Source: Macrotrachela quadricornifera
Taxonomy: Eukaryota > Rotifera > Eurotatoria > Philodinida > Philodinidae
Reading direction: 5' to 3'
NCBI GenBank assembly: GCA_022393335.1
Contig: JAJEKB010021076.1
Coordinates: forward strand, 555,093 to 619,092
Length of the DNA stretch: 64,000 bases
Shown: positions 11,701 through 22,036 of the stretch, one piece after another
Layout: the number at the start of each line of letters is the position of its first letter
Position numbering within the stretch: the first letter of the stretch is position 1
Notes under the pieces: generated by a model
Database searches by the model: none
What the model was told of the DNA's origin: nothing
Seen by the model: the letters and a program-made list of their open reading frames with translations, nothing else
Program-made: the position numbers and the translations under genes

Positions 11701-11861
11701 TGGCTGAAGTACTCTATGAGCAAGGCAAGTTTAAAGAAGCATTGGAAAACATCATGAAGAGTTATAATATTAATGCAAGATATTTACCATTTAACCATCC
11801 AAAAATCAAGGAAAATTTCGAAACAATTGTATTTTTTAAGTGTAGGTACGAACAGTGGTGA
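8784..11861 (+). pseudogene. ADP-ribosyltransferase-TPR (kinesin light chain-like) fusion, inactivated
   Basis: This belongs to a large bdelloid family: an N-terminal region opening ITVWLDGMD, an Arg-type mono-ADP-ribosyltransferase domain, then 42-residue tetratricopeptide repeats. ART landmarks are the VYRGQ arginine motif (about 9645), a degraded S-T-S segment (about 9735-9750) and the DEDEILF Glu motif (about 9900). TPRs of the type YNNIALVY...GDYDKAI...LEIK fill about 10120-11800. The frame is broken: TAG at 9699-9701, a frameshift near 9735, TAA at the end of GKYD (about 10111), TAA twice near 10226-10242, TGA near 11113, TAG near 11202 and a frameshift near 11525. Stops of all three kinds in otherwise well-conserved repeats mean decay, not a changed genetic code. 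No introns are evident. Confidence 0.85.
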
Positions 11862-13185
11862 TGCAATGTGAATGTGCCAAAAAAGATTGTTGAAGCAATT
11901 GCTCCTCCTACATAGAAGCTTTTATCAAAGCATATAAACCAATACACAAGATGAATTAAATTCAAGTGTTACTATACTAATTTATCCTTGACATCACTTT
12001 CGGATATTGGATGAATAAGAAACAACAGCTAGTCCCTCCTAAGCTTTTCTTCAAAAAAAAAGCAATGTTAATTTTCACTTCTTGTATGTTTATTCATGTA
12101 GTCAATAACGAATGAATATTATAATGAGATAAGTTTATTTTATTAAAGGGTGATTCAAAAGTTTTGACTCCTCTCAGTAAATCAATAATATCTACAGTGT
12201 CTCAAAAGTCACTTATCAAAACAAGTTTCAATAAAATATTCGAAAAACCGGTTTCTTTCTCAGTAAATATGAAATTTACTTCTTAAAACATTGCAGTTCT
12301 GATATAAAAGAGTCCCTATGAGCGTTTACAATGAGAACCAGAGAATTTAAGAGCTACCATCGGTAAATCGTCGGTATACTGCCGGTGTTCTCAAATAATG
12401 TGGTATATCGGTGGTACTAAGAATAAATGGGCGACATGGGTCTAGAAAATATCTGAAAATCATAGTTTGAGCTATCAAAGATCTGAGTATGTCATTGTAT
12501 AGAGCTCGTTGAGTTGCACAAGACATAAGTGTTTTCAGGATTGCCACAGTGAACGAAATGAATATAGACAGATTTGACTCGAATATCTTGACACAATTTC
12601 ATTGAAAAAACACAATATTTTAAGATTTTCTCGGTCACACTTTTGGATATGAAAAATTCATGGGAGAAAAAGCGGATCCTCCGAAGCTTTCTGGATTCCT
12701 GTTTTAATCCAAAGCATCCGAGAATCAGCTCTTTTCCCCTTGGAAAACTCTGACTTCACTATTGAATAGAGCTCGTCGAGTTGTACGAGATACAGTGATG
12801 AGCTGCTTCGACACACGTTAATGTACGAATGTTCCCTGGAAAAACTCGAATCTGCCGCTAGCTTCACCAACCTATTTTTCCAAAGTAAGAAAGTAACAAT
12901 TGGGAAAATACTACATTTATACATAACTGATAGAGTTCTATCGAATGTATTGTTCAAAGTCTTGTTCATAAACTACACAGAAATCTGATGATAAATTGTA
13001 ATGAACGTATTATACATGAAGCGATGTTTTGTTCTATTATTCCTTGGATTCTTTAACGAAAGGTCACGGTGATGATTAATTTGAAAAATATGCTGTTCAT
13101 ATTACAACTCTCTGTTTTTTTTAATTGTCTTTCGCATTGTAACACTTGAAACTAATAGATCTCCTGCTTTATCGAATGACTAGTA
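11862..13185. other. Non-coding stretch with a dispersed repeat
   Basis: No supportable gene. Two related segments, 12499-12531 and 12767-12800 (AGAGCTCGTYGAGTTGYAC), recur in variant form at 20262, 21271 and 40721. The minus-strand frames at 12347-12547 and 12658-12969 are translations across these repeats. Confidence 0.45.
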
Positions 13186-14105
13186 CTATGGATGATCCAA
13201 AAGTTCCCGGAACTGCATTATATATAATCAGGACAATGACATTCCACCCAGCTCTGTACACCATGTATTCAAGATAGTTGTTGTGATATTCCATGGAAAG
13301 TTTCATCCTTTTAACTCACTCTTCAGATATCCTTTTGAAGTAAACAATAGGTATTGAATTTATCTCCTTGATTAGTGTATGAATGTGGATACTTTTTTGA
13401 GCCCTCAAAAACGTGAAAACGTTTCCCAGCGGTGATCAGATTTTATTTGATACTATTAGTCATTATCAGACTGTTATGTATCATCACAATATTGGATGAA
13501 AATCATTGTTAAAACTTGAGTCAACGAGAGAAAGTAGTCCTCGAATTGACATTTATTGTAAATAACAGCAAAAACAATGATATAGGCAACCTTCTCAATG
13601 ACTTTTGAATTATTATCTGTCATCTGGTAGTTTCTATAGTGAATAGAAATCCTATCGATATTACTGATAAATGTTTAAATTCATAAATAAAAAAGTTATC
13701 GAAAAACGTATCGTCACGGTCTAATCCAATCAGTTTCCATCATGGGTTTGTTCAACAACCTATGAAATAATCTCGGTATTAACTACAGAGTTAGAGGAAC
13801 GAATTTAAACTTCGCCGAACACGTTCATCTTAGACTAGATTTCCATACTCTTAGTTATTCAGGTATATTCAGTATAGCCTAGATAAACAGCAGCTACAAC
13901 AAGTTAGTAGGGGTCATAACCAAGGAGGTACATTGAATACCTATTGTTTACTTCGAAAATATATCTGAAGAGTGAGTTAAAAGGATGAAACTTCCCATGG
14001 AATATCACAACAACTACCTCGAATTTATGATGTAGAGAGATGAGTAGAATGTCGTTTCCCTAAATAAATACAGTGCAGTTCCGTGAACTTTTGGATCACT
14101 CATAG
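13186..14105. mobile_element. Mariner-type MITE, 920 bp
   Basis: Long inverted arms (13186 to about 13375 and about 13920-14105) begin CTATGGATGATCCAAAAGTT and end with the inverse, with a few changes. Both ends are flanked directly by TA (13184-13185 and 14106-14107), the mariner target duplication. The GATCCAAAAGTTCCCGGAAC-like terminus is typical of mariner relatives. There is no transposase frame between the arms, so it is a non-autonomous element. Confidence 0.8.
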
Positions 14106-14501
14106 TAAAATATTTTTGGGATACTGTATAAAATGGGTAAAATAATACTATCTTCTCTCTTTTGCGATGATAAATTTCATCATCTTGTAATGAAACTTCT
14201 CAATAAAAAAACATCCCAAAATATCTGCCCTGAACAGAGCTCCGATGTATCAAAATTCAGTTTGTTATCTCTCACTTTGTCACCACAATTGTATTCTTAT
14301 TTTTTTCAAAATTAACTCCTATTTCATAGGAAATGGCATTCAAAAAATAACAGAAATAAGCTCTTTCATATGAACTGATACTTATGTTTTCGGAATAAGA
14401 TTTTTACGGACTTTAGAAGCAGACTATTAAATCCAAAATCGAGAGAATTTTTGCCACAATCACTCGTCTTTTCAGTAGATTAGTATTATGGCGGACTCTT
14501 A
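14106..14501. other. Non-coding spacer between two MITEs
   Basis: No supportable gene; the short frame at 14133-14315 has no recognisable domain. Confidence 0.4.
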
Positions 14502-14851
14502 CCCTAGTGAAACATCTTGTTTCACAAGATCTTGAAATCTTAATAAACAGGTTCTGATGACGTCGTCATCTTGCAGCAAGATCTTAACTTGATAAGAAAA
14601 TATGATCTTCATCCAAGGATGCTCTTGAAGGATAACGTTTTTAAATGTATTTTAAACTGACCATTGGTCTCTAACTTGGCTCCTTGTATTTGCAGCAGCA
14701 ATTTAAGTTCAGATTCATCTTCGGCGTCAAATTTTACTTTAGATAGACTACCTCCGTAGTATTTAGAGCCACCCATAAACAATTTTTTGTGGTCATTTTT
14801 GATCACGAATATCTCAGTCAAGATCTTGCGAAACAAGATGTATCACTATGG
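14502..14851. mobile_element. MITE, 350 bp, TA-flanked, enclosing a coding-looking ORF
   Basis: Inverted termini CCCTAGTGAAACATCTTG (from 14502) and, inverted from 14851, CCATAGTGATACATCTTG are flanked by TA at 14500-14501 and 14852-14853. The match continues through a TTTCRCAAGATCTTGA segment. On the minus strand an open frame (14609-14836) covers most of the interior and encodes an acidic/basic patterned peptide (KVKFDAEDESELKLLLQ). I recognise no family for it. It may be a captured exon or an internally deleted relic of an autonomous element. Confidence 0.7.
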
Positions 14852-14853
14852 TA

Positions 14854-15328
14854 TTTAATCCGAAAATGAATTTATTTAAGTATTACAAGTATGAAAGGAT
14901 TCTTCGATCAATTTCACATCTATTTTAAAGTTTCTAAGCTTACAATATGTGTATTAGTTATTCGAAAAAGGAATTTAATTATTTAAAGAGTATTCTTCCA
15001 CAAGGCCAAGCAAAATGGTGACATACAAATGAGAATGTCAATAAAGAAAACGGGAATGAAAGGTAAAATTGAACTTGAACAGGCCTATCACTTTTTGATA
15101 CTAAATTATGCTAATAGTGGAGCACAACATATGTAAAAATGAATAATGAAAATATCATCAAACTTTATTCCACAATATATGTGTGTTTTTGTTCGATCAA
15201 AATCTTTGACTGGTAGATATTTAGATTTTAAACTATCGCAATTACAAAAAAAGATGATATCGAGAAAAATGAACAATTAATCTCTGAACCAATAATAAAA
15301 TTTCTTTCAGTTATTCATTTCGGTTTTA
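14854..15328. other. Non-coding spacer 3' of the aldo-keto reductase
   Basis: No gene seen. It holds the downstream region of the minus-strand aldo-keto reductase. Confidence 0.4.
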
Positions 15329-16582
15329 TTATAAAAGTTGTCTTGGATCAGGACACACTTTGCTTATCGGATGATTCAAATAAGACAGAATCATCATGTC
15401 TTGATTATCAAGTTGAAAATCAAATATAGATAAATTTTCCATCATATGAGTAGGATCACGAGTGCGAGGATTAATAACCATGCCTTGTTGCCAATGCCAA
15501 CGAAGTACTACTTGTACAGATGTCTTGCTATGTTTCTGTGCTATTATGGTAATATTGGGATGTTTGCGAAGATCAGGTATGGGATTCCAGGTGGGACCAC
15601 GTGTTGTAGAATAGTCAGGGGTAGCAATTGGTGCATAACTATTGAAAGTAATGTTGTGTTTATTGCAAAAATCATACAGTTCATCTTCATGCCAATAAGG
15701 ATGAAATTCAACCTAAAAAGAAAGAATGATATCAAGAAGAACTTTTTACACAGCAAATATACTTGATTAACACTTGGAATAGTAGAATTTAAATTAAAAA
15801 TTTCCAGTAAATGATTCACTTCGTAGTTACTCACACCAATGGCACGTACCTACAAAATAAAATTTCATTAGAATCAACTTAACAGATACATTTCAAACAT
15901 CGAAAATCCTTATGTAGATTTTGCATAGAAAAAAAGTAAATAAACGTCTCTATAGGATGTGTTAATAAGGCTGATTGTTCACTGGTACTACTCTTTAGAT
16001 TTTATAATAGCGAGTAAAACATAGAACCTGTCCGCGATTGAAAATTGTTTCTAATGCTCGCCACGTCTGAATACGGCAGTTGGTCCATGTTGATTGTCCT
16101 TCCTTGCAAGACGGGAATGGACCCTGAAATAAACCTGGCCAATGAATCAGAAGAAGATCGATGTAGTTGGTTTGTAAGGTTTTGAGGATGTTAGCAAATT
16201 GATCCAGTGTTTGATTATAACCAAGAGGTTCTACTTTTGATGTGATGAATATCTCCGAGCGAGGTATGCCACTAGATACCCATCCTGTGCCAACACCAGG
16301 ACTTGATCCATAATTACCAGAACTATCGATACGTCGACCACCTACCTTTAGCCATGCAACAGTAGCATTATGACCTTGGTCCGGTCCCCAGTATTCACCA
16401 CTTGATCCATCAGGTTTTCCGTAACCTCCAGTTCCTAATCCTACGACGGGCATAAGTACTTCGCCATGAACAGCATTCATCAGTCGAACAGTGAGTTGTT
16501 CTTTAACATTTTTTATCTCTGAAGTCGCACTGAGAATCAAAATGGTCAATAAGACAAAGGAGAAAATGCGTTGAATATACAT
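15329..16582 (-). CDS. Aldo-keto reductase, secreted or ER-targeted (3 exons)
   Basis: Exon 1 is 16582-16028, exon 2 is 15849-15763 and exon 3 is 15712-15329, stop TAA. Introns of 178 and 50 bp have GT-AG ends and all joins are in phase, giving about 341 residues. A hydrophobic N-terminus (IFSFVLLTILILSA) is a likely signal peptide, unusual for this mostly cytosolic family. The (beta/alpha)8 NAD(P)H-dependent reductase tetrad is complete: Asp86 (RRIDSS), Tyr91, Lys116 (ITSKVE) and His147 (LLIHWPG). GVSNYEV and VEFHPYWHE are family landmarks, and the cofactor-binding tail NPRTRDPTHMMENLSIFDF aligns with the usual IPKSxxxxRIxEN. Substrate cannot be told. The gene looks intact. Confidence 0.9.
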
Positions 16583-17879
16583 GAAGAAATGTTGTCGAAT
16601 ACAAAATGAAAAGAGAATACAGGTACTTTAAAAGAAAAAAAAAGAATATATAAATCTTATGAGATAAGGACACATACCCTTAGATAAATAAACATACAGA
16701 TGAATTGAAATAAAAAGAGAGCTGATAGAATTACGATATGATCTTCGCCGTTTTAAACCAAACAAGACTTCAGAGTAGAACAAATATCCTATTTACCTTT
16801 AACCTGCGTGCACATTGGAGAGAGAATGCTTTTATATTTATGAAGAAAGAAAAACATTCTTTTTTCTCTGTATTTCATCTTTATCATTAAAACAAGCTGT
16901 TAAAAATAGATTTTAATGATAGATTACAGGCATTCGAAAAATAGCAATATAATCTGATATCCGATATTTATTTTTTAACGGATTGCATAGAATAATTTGC
17001 TTAATATATTCAAGATATCTCTCCTATTATTCACTTGATTTAAATATAAATTCTTATCGTTTTACAGACATGTTGCTTTCACTTTACGTCAAAAAGTGTA
17101 AGAATTAATTTGTTGAAGTATATCTTTTAAACGATCAATTATTGCAAAACTAAACTGCAAGTAAAAGTGAATCAATCTTCCGCATTAAAAGAAGGAATTA
17201 TTCATCCAATATTTTTTTGTTTTCTTTTACATCATGTAATTTTAAGGAAACAGAACTAATACTGTGAATCATGCTCTATCTTTATTATATGTATATATTT
17301 CCTAAGGATATTTTTCATAATAATAGGTAGATAACTCGACAGAGCAATCGATCTCGTATCCAGCATTTCAAAATCAGTAATCTTGAAAGTTTTCTATCTG
17401 CGTAGTAAGCTGGACCAAAATAACTTAATCGATATATATTTCAAGTATTGTGGAAAAAATGCATATAGAAAAATAACTAGTCGTCGCTAGTCTCACTATC
17501 GCTTCGCTTTCCTACACTAAATATTCTGTTTAATTCCAAAATTGTAGAAGCATGTTTTGATTTCTAGGGAGCATACCTCAAGCGGCCGATGATTCCACTT
17601 CTCAAACTTTTCTCTTCTGCTGACATTCTCGAAAGCTGTTCAAGAAATGATTCATGTCTAGCTCAAAGGTAAAGACAAAGGGGAAAAGCCGACTTCTGTA
17701 CTTCTCGCGCCTGTCGGGTGATTTTTTGAATTCATACAAGGCTTCACTGTTTTTAAAATAGTGAGAGAGCGACCCTGACTGCTGATAGGCAATCGTCGGG
17801 CCTTGAGGCTAATAACCTCTCGGTTTTAAGACATTAAATCAATTCTGATAAGGAGAAAAAGAAAAACAAATACGTCAAT
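16583..17879. other. Non-coding stretch; 5' flank of the reductase and possible LINE 5' sequence
   Basis: No gene seen. From about 17690 to 17830 the sequence is less AT-rich, around CGTCGGGCCTTGAGGC. It directly precedes the LINE endonuclease remnant, so it may be its 5' region. Confidence 0.35.
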
Positions 17880-18032
17880 GCACAATGACGGATGAAATAT
17901 TCGTTGATGCATTAAACAATCGAAGAAAGAGCTCATCATTAAACAACTGAAACGATTTCGTATACAAATAGTTGCATTTAGTGAAACATGTTTATATCAT
18001 TTCGGTATTAAATTAATTAATGATTATACTTA

Positions 18033-19336
18033 GGTCGTACAAAAAGTTCCCAGATTATTAAACAAAAACATAAAGACAAAGAGAAAGTTCGAGTTTTATT
18101 TTATTAAATGTTCAAAGTAGTCACTACGATTATTTATACAAAGTTCCATCCTCTCTAATAGTTTGTCAAAAGTTTTTTTAAATTCTTCTTTTGGAATATT
18201 TTTTATTAGCTTGGAAACCGCCCGAGCCAATGATTTTTTATCTGGTTGATCAGCTAAATTCTGTTTGAGGTAATCATTTAGCCAATAATCACACGGTGCA
18301 AGGTCAGGTGAATATGGTGAATGTGACATTATATTGATACCTTCTTCTGTTAAATAATTAATAACATCTGAATGACGATGGGGTGAAGCATTGTCGTGAA
18401 GCAATTTTATACCTTTAGTACCATTTGACTTTCTTTGTTCCAGTATTTCTTTGACAACAGGCTTGAGACAATTTTCTATATAATAGTCGTGATCTATAGT
18501 CTCGTCATTATTAACAGCATGGATAAGAACAGGACCATTTGATTTAAAGAATATCGAAAATAAATTTTTTGGTTCAAATTTGCTTCGACGAACGATAGTA
18601 CGTGGTGATTCACCTTCGCCAATCCAGGTTTTGCTTGTTGACTTGTGATGAATCTGCCTATGGTAAATCCACGTCTCATCACCTGTAATAATATCACATA
18701 ATCGCCAGGAACCATCACGAAATTTTGCTAAATTTTCACGACAAAGTCGGACTCGTTCTTGCTTTTGTTCATCATTCAATTGATGGGGTATCCAACGAGA
18801 TGTAACTTCTCTCATCTTGAGATAATTGTGGATAATTTGTTCTATTGTACGACGAGAGAGAGATGTCTCAGCTATAATTTCATCATAAGTTGAATGTGGA
18901 TCATTGTTGATAACCTGTCGTACTAATTCAATATTTTCATTTGTAAGCACGGAAACTGGACGATCAGATCGAGGATCATCATTGACATCTTCTCTCTTCC
19001 TTCATGGAAACGCTTTGCCCACTCTGCAACTGTTGGATATGATGGAGCCTTGGGTCCCAAAGCTGTTGCAAGTTCTTCGTGAATTGTCTTTGGATTTAAC
19101 CCCAAAATAGTTCGAATTTTAATATAATATCGATTGTATCCATTATCCATTTTTGAAATTTTTTTTAAGTTCGAATTAAAGTTTATCGAAAAAAATACTG
19201 TAACTAAGTCTTAAAGAGATTTACTATATATACTATTATAGATAAGACATTCTACTATTTATCCATGCACAACACTCTTCGATATTAATTGGTTTATAAA
19301 ATTGCCAATAGCAATCTGGGAACTTTTTGCACGACC
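18033..19336 (-). mobile_element. Mariner transposon, 1,304 bp
   Basis: Termini GGTCGTACAAAAAGTTCCCA (from 18033) and the inverse with one change (to 19336) extend over about 24 bp and are flanked by TA at 18031-18032 and 19337-19338. It carries one transposase gene on the minus strand. Both flanks are parts of the same LINE frame, which confirms the insertion boundaries. Confidence 0.9.
18096..19150 (-). pseudogene. Mariner transposase (DD34D) with one frameshift
   Basis: About 350 residues, the normal mariner length. The N-terminal DNA-binding half (19150 to about 18985) and the catalytic half (to stop at 18096) are in different frames. The break is at about 18990, where GAGAGAAG seems to hold an extra AG relative to the frame that joins the two halves. 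Catalytic residues are present: Asp in TGDETWIYH, Asp in LLHDNASPH, and the third Asp in SPDLAPCDYW, exactly 34 residues after the second, so DD34D. The WIPHQL motif is also present. Apart from the frameshift I see no stops, so the copy is young. Confidence 0.85.
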
Positions 19337-20221
19337 TAAGTACAATGATTTACTTTGGCTTATCGTCTGATAACAAGACCAGAAACACACAGTGTGGCAA
19401 TTTGTCTCGATTCGATAGCAATAACGGTTTGGAAGTAGCCAGGATCAGAATGGCATGCAGTCTCAGAGAGAATTTTGAAAATCGGATTAAATTGTTCACC
19501 AATTAATATGACCGTTATAGCTGTTTACTCACCAATAAATCCCATCACTAAACAGATATCGAATCAAAGTGATAAATTCTATATAGAGCTGTAAGATATA
19601 GTAAATGAAATTTCAACTAAAGATATGATCATCGTCATGGGAGATTTGGATGTAAGGATAGCTGAAAATCAAAAATATCAAAACTTACGCAATTGCATTG
19701 GACCATTTACGGTTGATAAAAACAATCAAAATGGAACAACGTTAATTGATTACTGTGCTATTAATAATCTTGTTATTTCGAACATATTCTTCCAGCATAA
19801 ATTCGTACGTCAGACTTCCTGGATGCATCCTGGAACAAAGATCTACCACATGCTCGTTTATACATTAGTTAACAAAAAATTTATATCAAGTATTGAAGAG
19901 GTAAGAATGTTTCGAAGCGCAGCTGAATCAATAGGAATCGATCATCATTTAATGTGTGTTAAAATTAAGTTACATTTAAAAAATCGAATGAAACAGAAGA
20001 AATTTAACTACAATATTAATAAATTTGATGATAATAAAGCATTAGAATGGTTTCAATGTGATTTTCGTAAAACTATATCTAACATATCTGATAATTAAAT
20101 TACTATTGATGAAAAATATTTAGTATTTGTGAAATATTTGAAAGAAAACGCACAAAAACATTTTCAAGTAGATAAGAATATCAATCGAAAAAGGAAAGAA
20201 TTGTATTATGGGTCGTTCTAG

Positions 20222-22036
20222 ATCAAACTAGATACAAGCCTAGGATATTTTTATGCCAAATGATCAACTCGTCGAGCTCTACAAATCCTGAAAGTTTGAG
20301 CAAGTTCTGAGAAGGTCGCTGTAAATGTGGTATGTTTCCCATGGATTCACCCTCTATTATCATTTATAGAATTTTCTAAAATCCGTAAAACTGTGGATGC
20401 TATGTGTTCAGTTTTGATCCTCGTTGGTTTTCGTACGAGACTCATTACGAGTTAAGAAAGCCCACCGTCTACATACGATTACTCTATTTAAAGATCGCTC
20501 AAAAACGCTAAACTTCAAGGTGGGTTGAATTCACGATATTGTTAAGTCATCGATGACATCCTTCGACAGAGGTCTTTGTGTGATTGAACTGGTTCCTTAA
20601 CAAATCGTATAAATTACAAAATGTAACTAGAAAGTTGCAATTGTCCTTTTGTTGCGACTTCGAAATATATCTATGATCATTGTCATGCTCTTTTTTCTTA
20701 GTATTAATCAGTGCAAATAAAATTAATCGATTTGCACATGATTGTCTGTTCACTTGCGGATGCAGCAGCATGGCGAACCGGCGACCGCCATCACCTCGTA
20801 CAATTATATTGTATTTTTCCACAGTGAAAACATGCAAAAACGGACTATGATGTCTCGAATCGGCTCTGAAAAGTGTTTTTTTTATCATGACCGCCATGCC
20901 TACGATAAACTGTCATCCCCTCACTGGTTTTCTGGATTCGCTACTGCGTCTGTTCTCATAATTGTCTTGCACACAACAGTCATAGATCCTCAAAACTGGA
21001 TACAAAACCGAACTAAGCTCGATCGATGACCTAATCCATTCGACAAATGCCAGGTTCCTAAACTTTTAGTGTAGTTTCCTCATCAGGAATCTAAGTATTT
21101 AATAGGTTTTAAGATCCGAATGATTAATAATGACCTATTACGTTTTTTTTTGATAAAACTCAACTGTTATTTTTGCGAAATAACGCAATATAACGCGTGT
21201 TGAGTATTTGATCTGTATACTTGCGAGAACAAAATCTAAATCTAAAAAATTCATCACCAAGATGGTCAGCTAAAAGAGCTCTACAAACTCTGAAAGTTTC
21301 AGTAGATTTGGACGTGAGCACTAGGCCGGTTTGGCGAAACTTCATGGATACATTCATATCAAATATTCGTATAGAAATGATCATATATCTCTGCTTCGAA
21401 TACCTGGAAAGCCAAACTCTTGTAGGATATCTAATAACTCACTGACATATATCGTTTGAGCATATATTCGATCCAAAAGCGACTGAACAGTTAGGAATGT
21501 TTCCTCGTACGCTTTCATTAAAGTTGCCAACTGATTAGTCAATTTCAAAGCCCAAAAGTTTATGGCAACCGTCTCGCACCCTAGTGGGTGGTGTTTATGT
21601 AAATCCTATCTCAAAGCTTTGGCTTTTTCATTGGATTTACAGTTCAATCTGTTCTAGAATTAATGGTATTTTGCAACTTAAAAGAGCGTTAGAGGAATTT
21701 GATCCATCTTGAAGCTTGAGATTAACTTGATAATGTCCTTAAGAAGTTCATTATAAAAATAAATTACCAAAACCAGAACATTACTACTGCAATGCATCTT
21801 TCGATGTGAATTTGGTGTGTATTTTCAATTTTCTTTTTCAAGAGATCGAAGATTGTATTTCATGTAAGGCCTCTATGAATAAGATGTCCTTGTATGGCAT
21901 AAGAATCCACAAAAAAGTAGTTTTCATTTTCTTTTGTGATTGAATTTGATGCGACATCATCAACGAAGCGGGTACCCACAATCATGGTTTGAAGCTTTGT
22001 AGAGTTTGTCTTGCAACAACCACACATGATTGATCT
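20222..22036. other. Non-coding stretch with dispersed repeats
   Basis: No supportable gene. Segments 20262-20300 and 21271-21310 share AGCTCTACAAAYYCTGAAAG and relate to repeats at 12.5, 12.8 and 40.7 kb. The frame at 20742-21029 has no recognisable domain. The last few hundred bases are the 5' flank of the LamG gene. Confidence 0.4.

Larger units (their letters stand above)
17880..20221 (+). mobile_element. RTE/CR1-like LINE endonuclease remnant, split by a mariner
   Basis: Left part 17880-18032 encodes KELIIKQLKRFRIQIVAFSE, the start of an apurinic-type (APE) endonuclease. Right part 19337-20221 continues with the TRN-T-Q-CG segment, INMTVIAVYSPINP, MGDLDVRIAENQ (equivalent of GDFNARIG), NGTTLIDYC, TSWMHPGTK and IDHHLMCVKIKL (equivalent of SDHxLV). 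The frame is broken by stops near 18030, 19440, 19592 and 20096 and by shifts. The reverse transcriptase is absent. The longest surviving frame is 19625-20098. It is a dead, 3'-truncated retroelement older than the mariner inside it. Confidence 0.75.

Noticed and set aside
14552..14580. Third hammerhead core at CTGATGACGTCGTCATC
   Set aside because: No GAAA follows at a suitable distance; it is a short palindrome inside the MITE.
20742..21029. 95-codon ORF as a gene
   Set aside because: No recognisable motif, and it overlaps an opposite-strand frame in repeat-bearing DNA.
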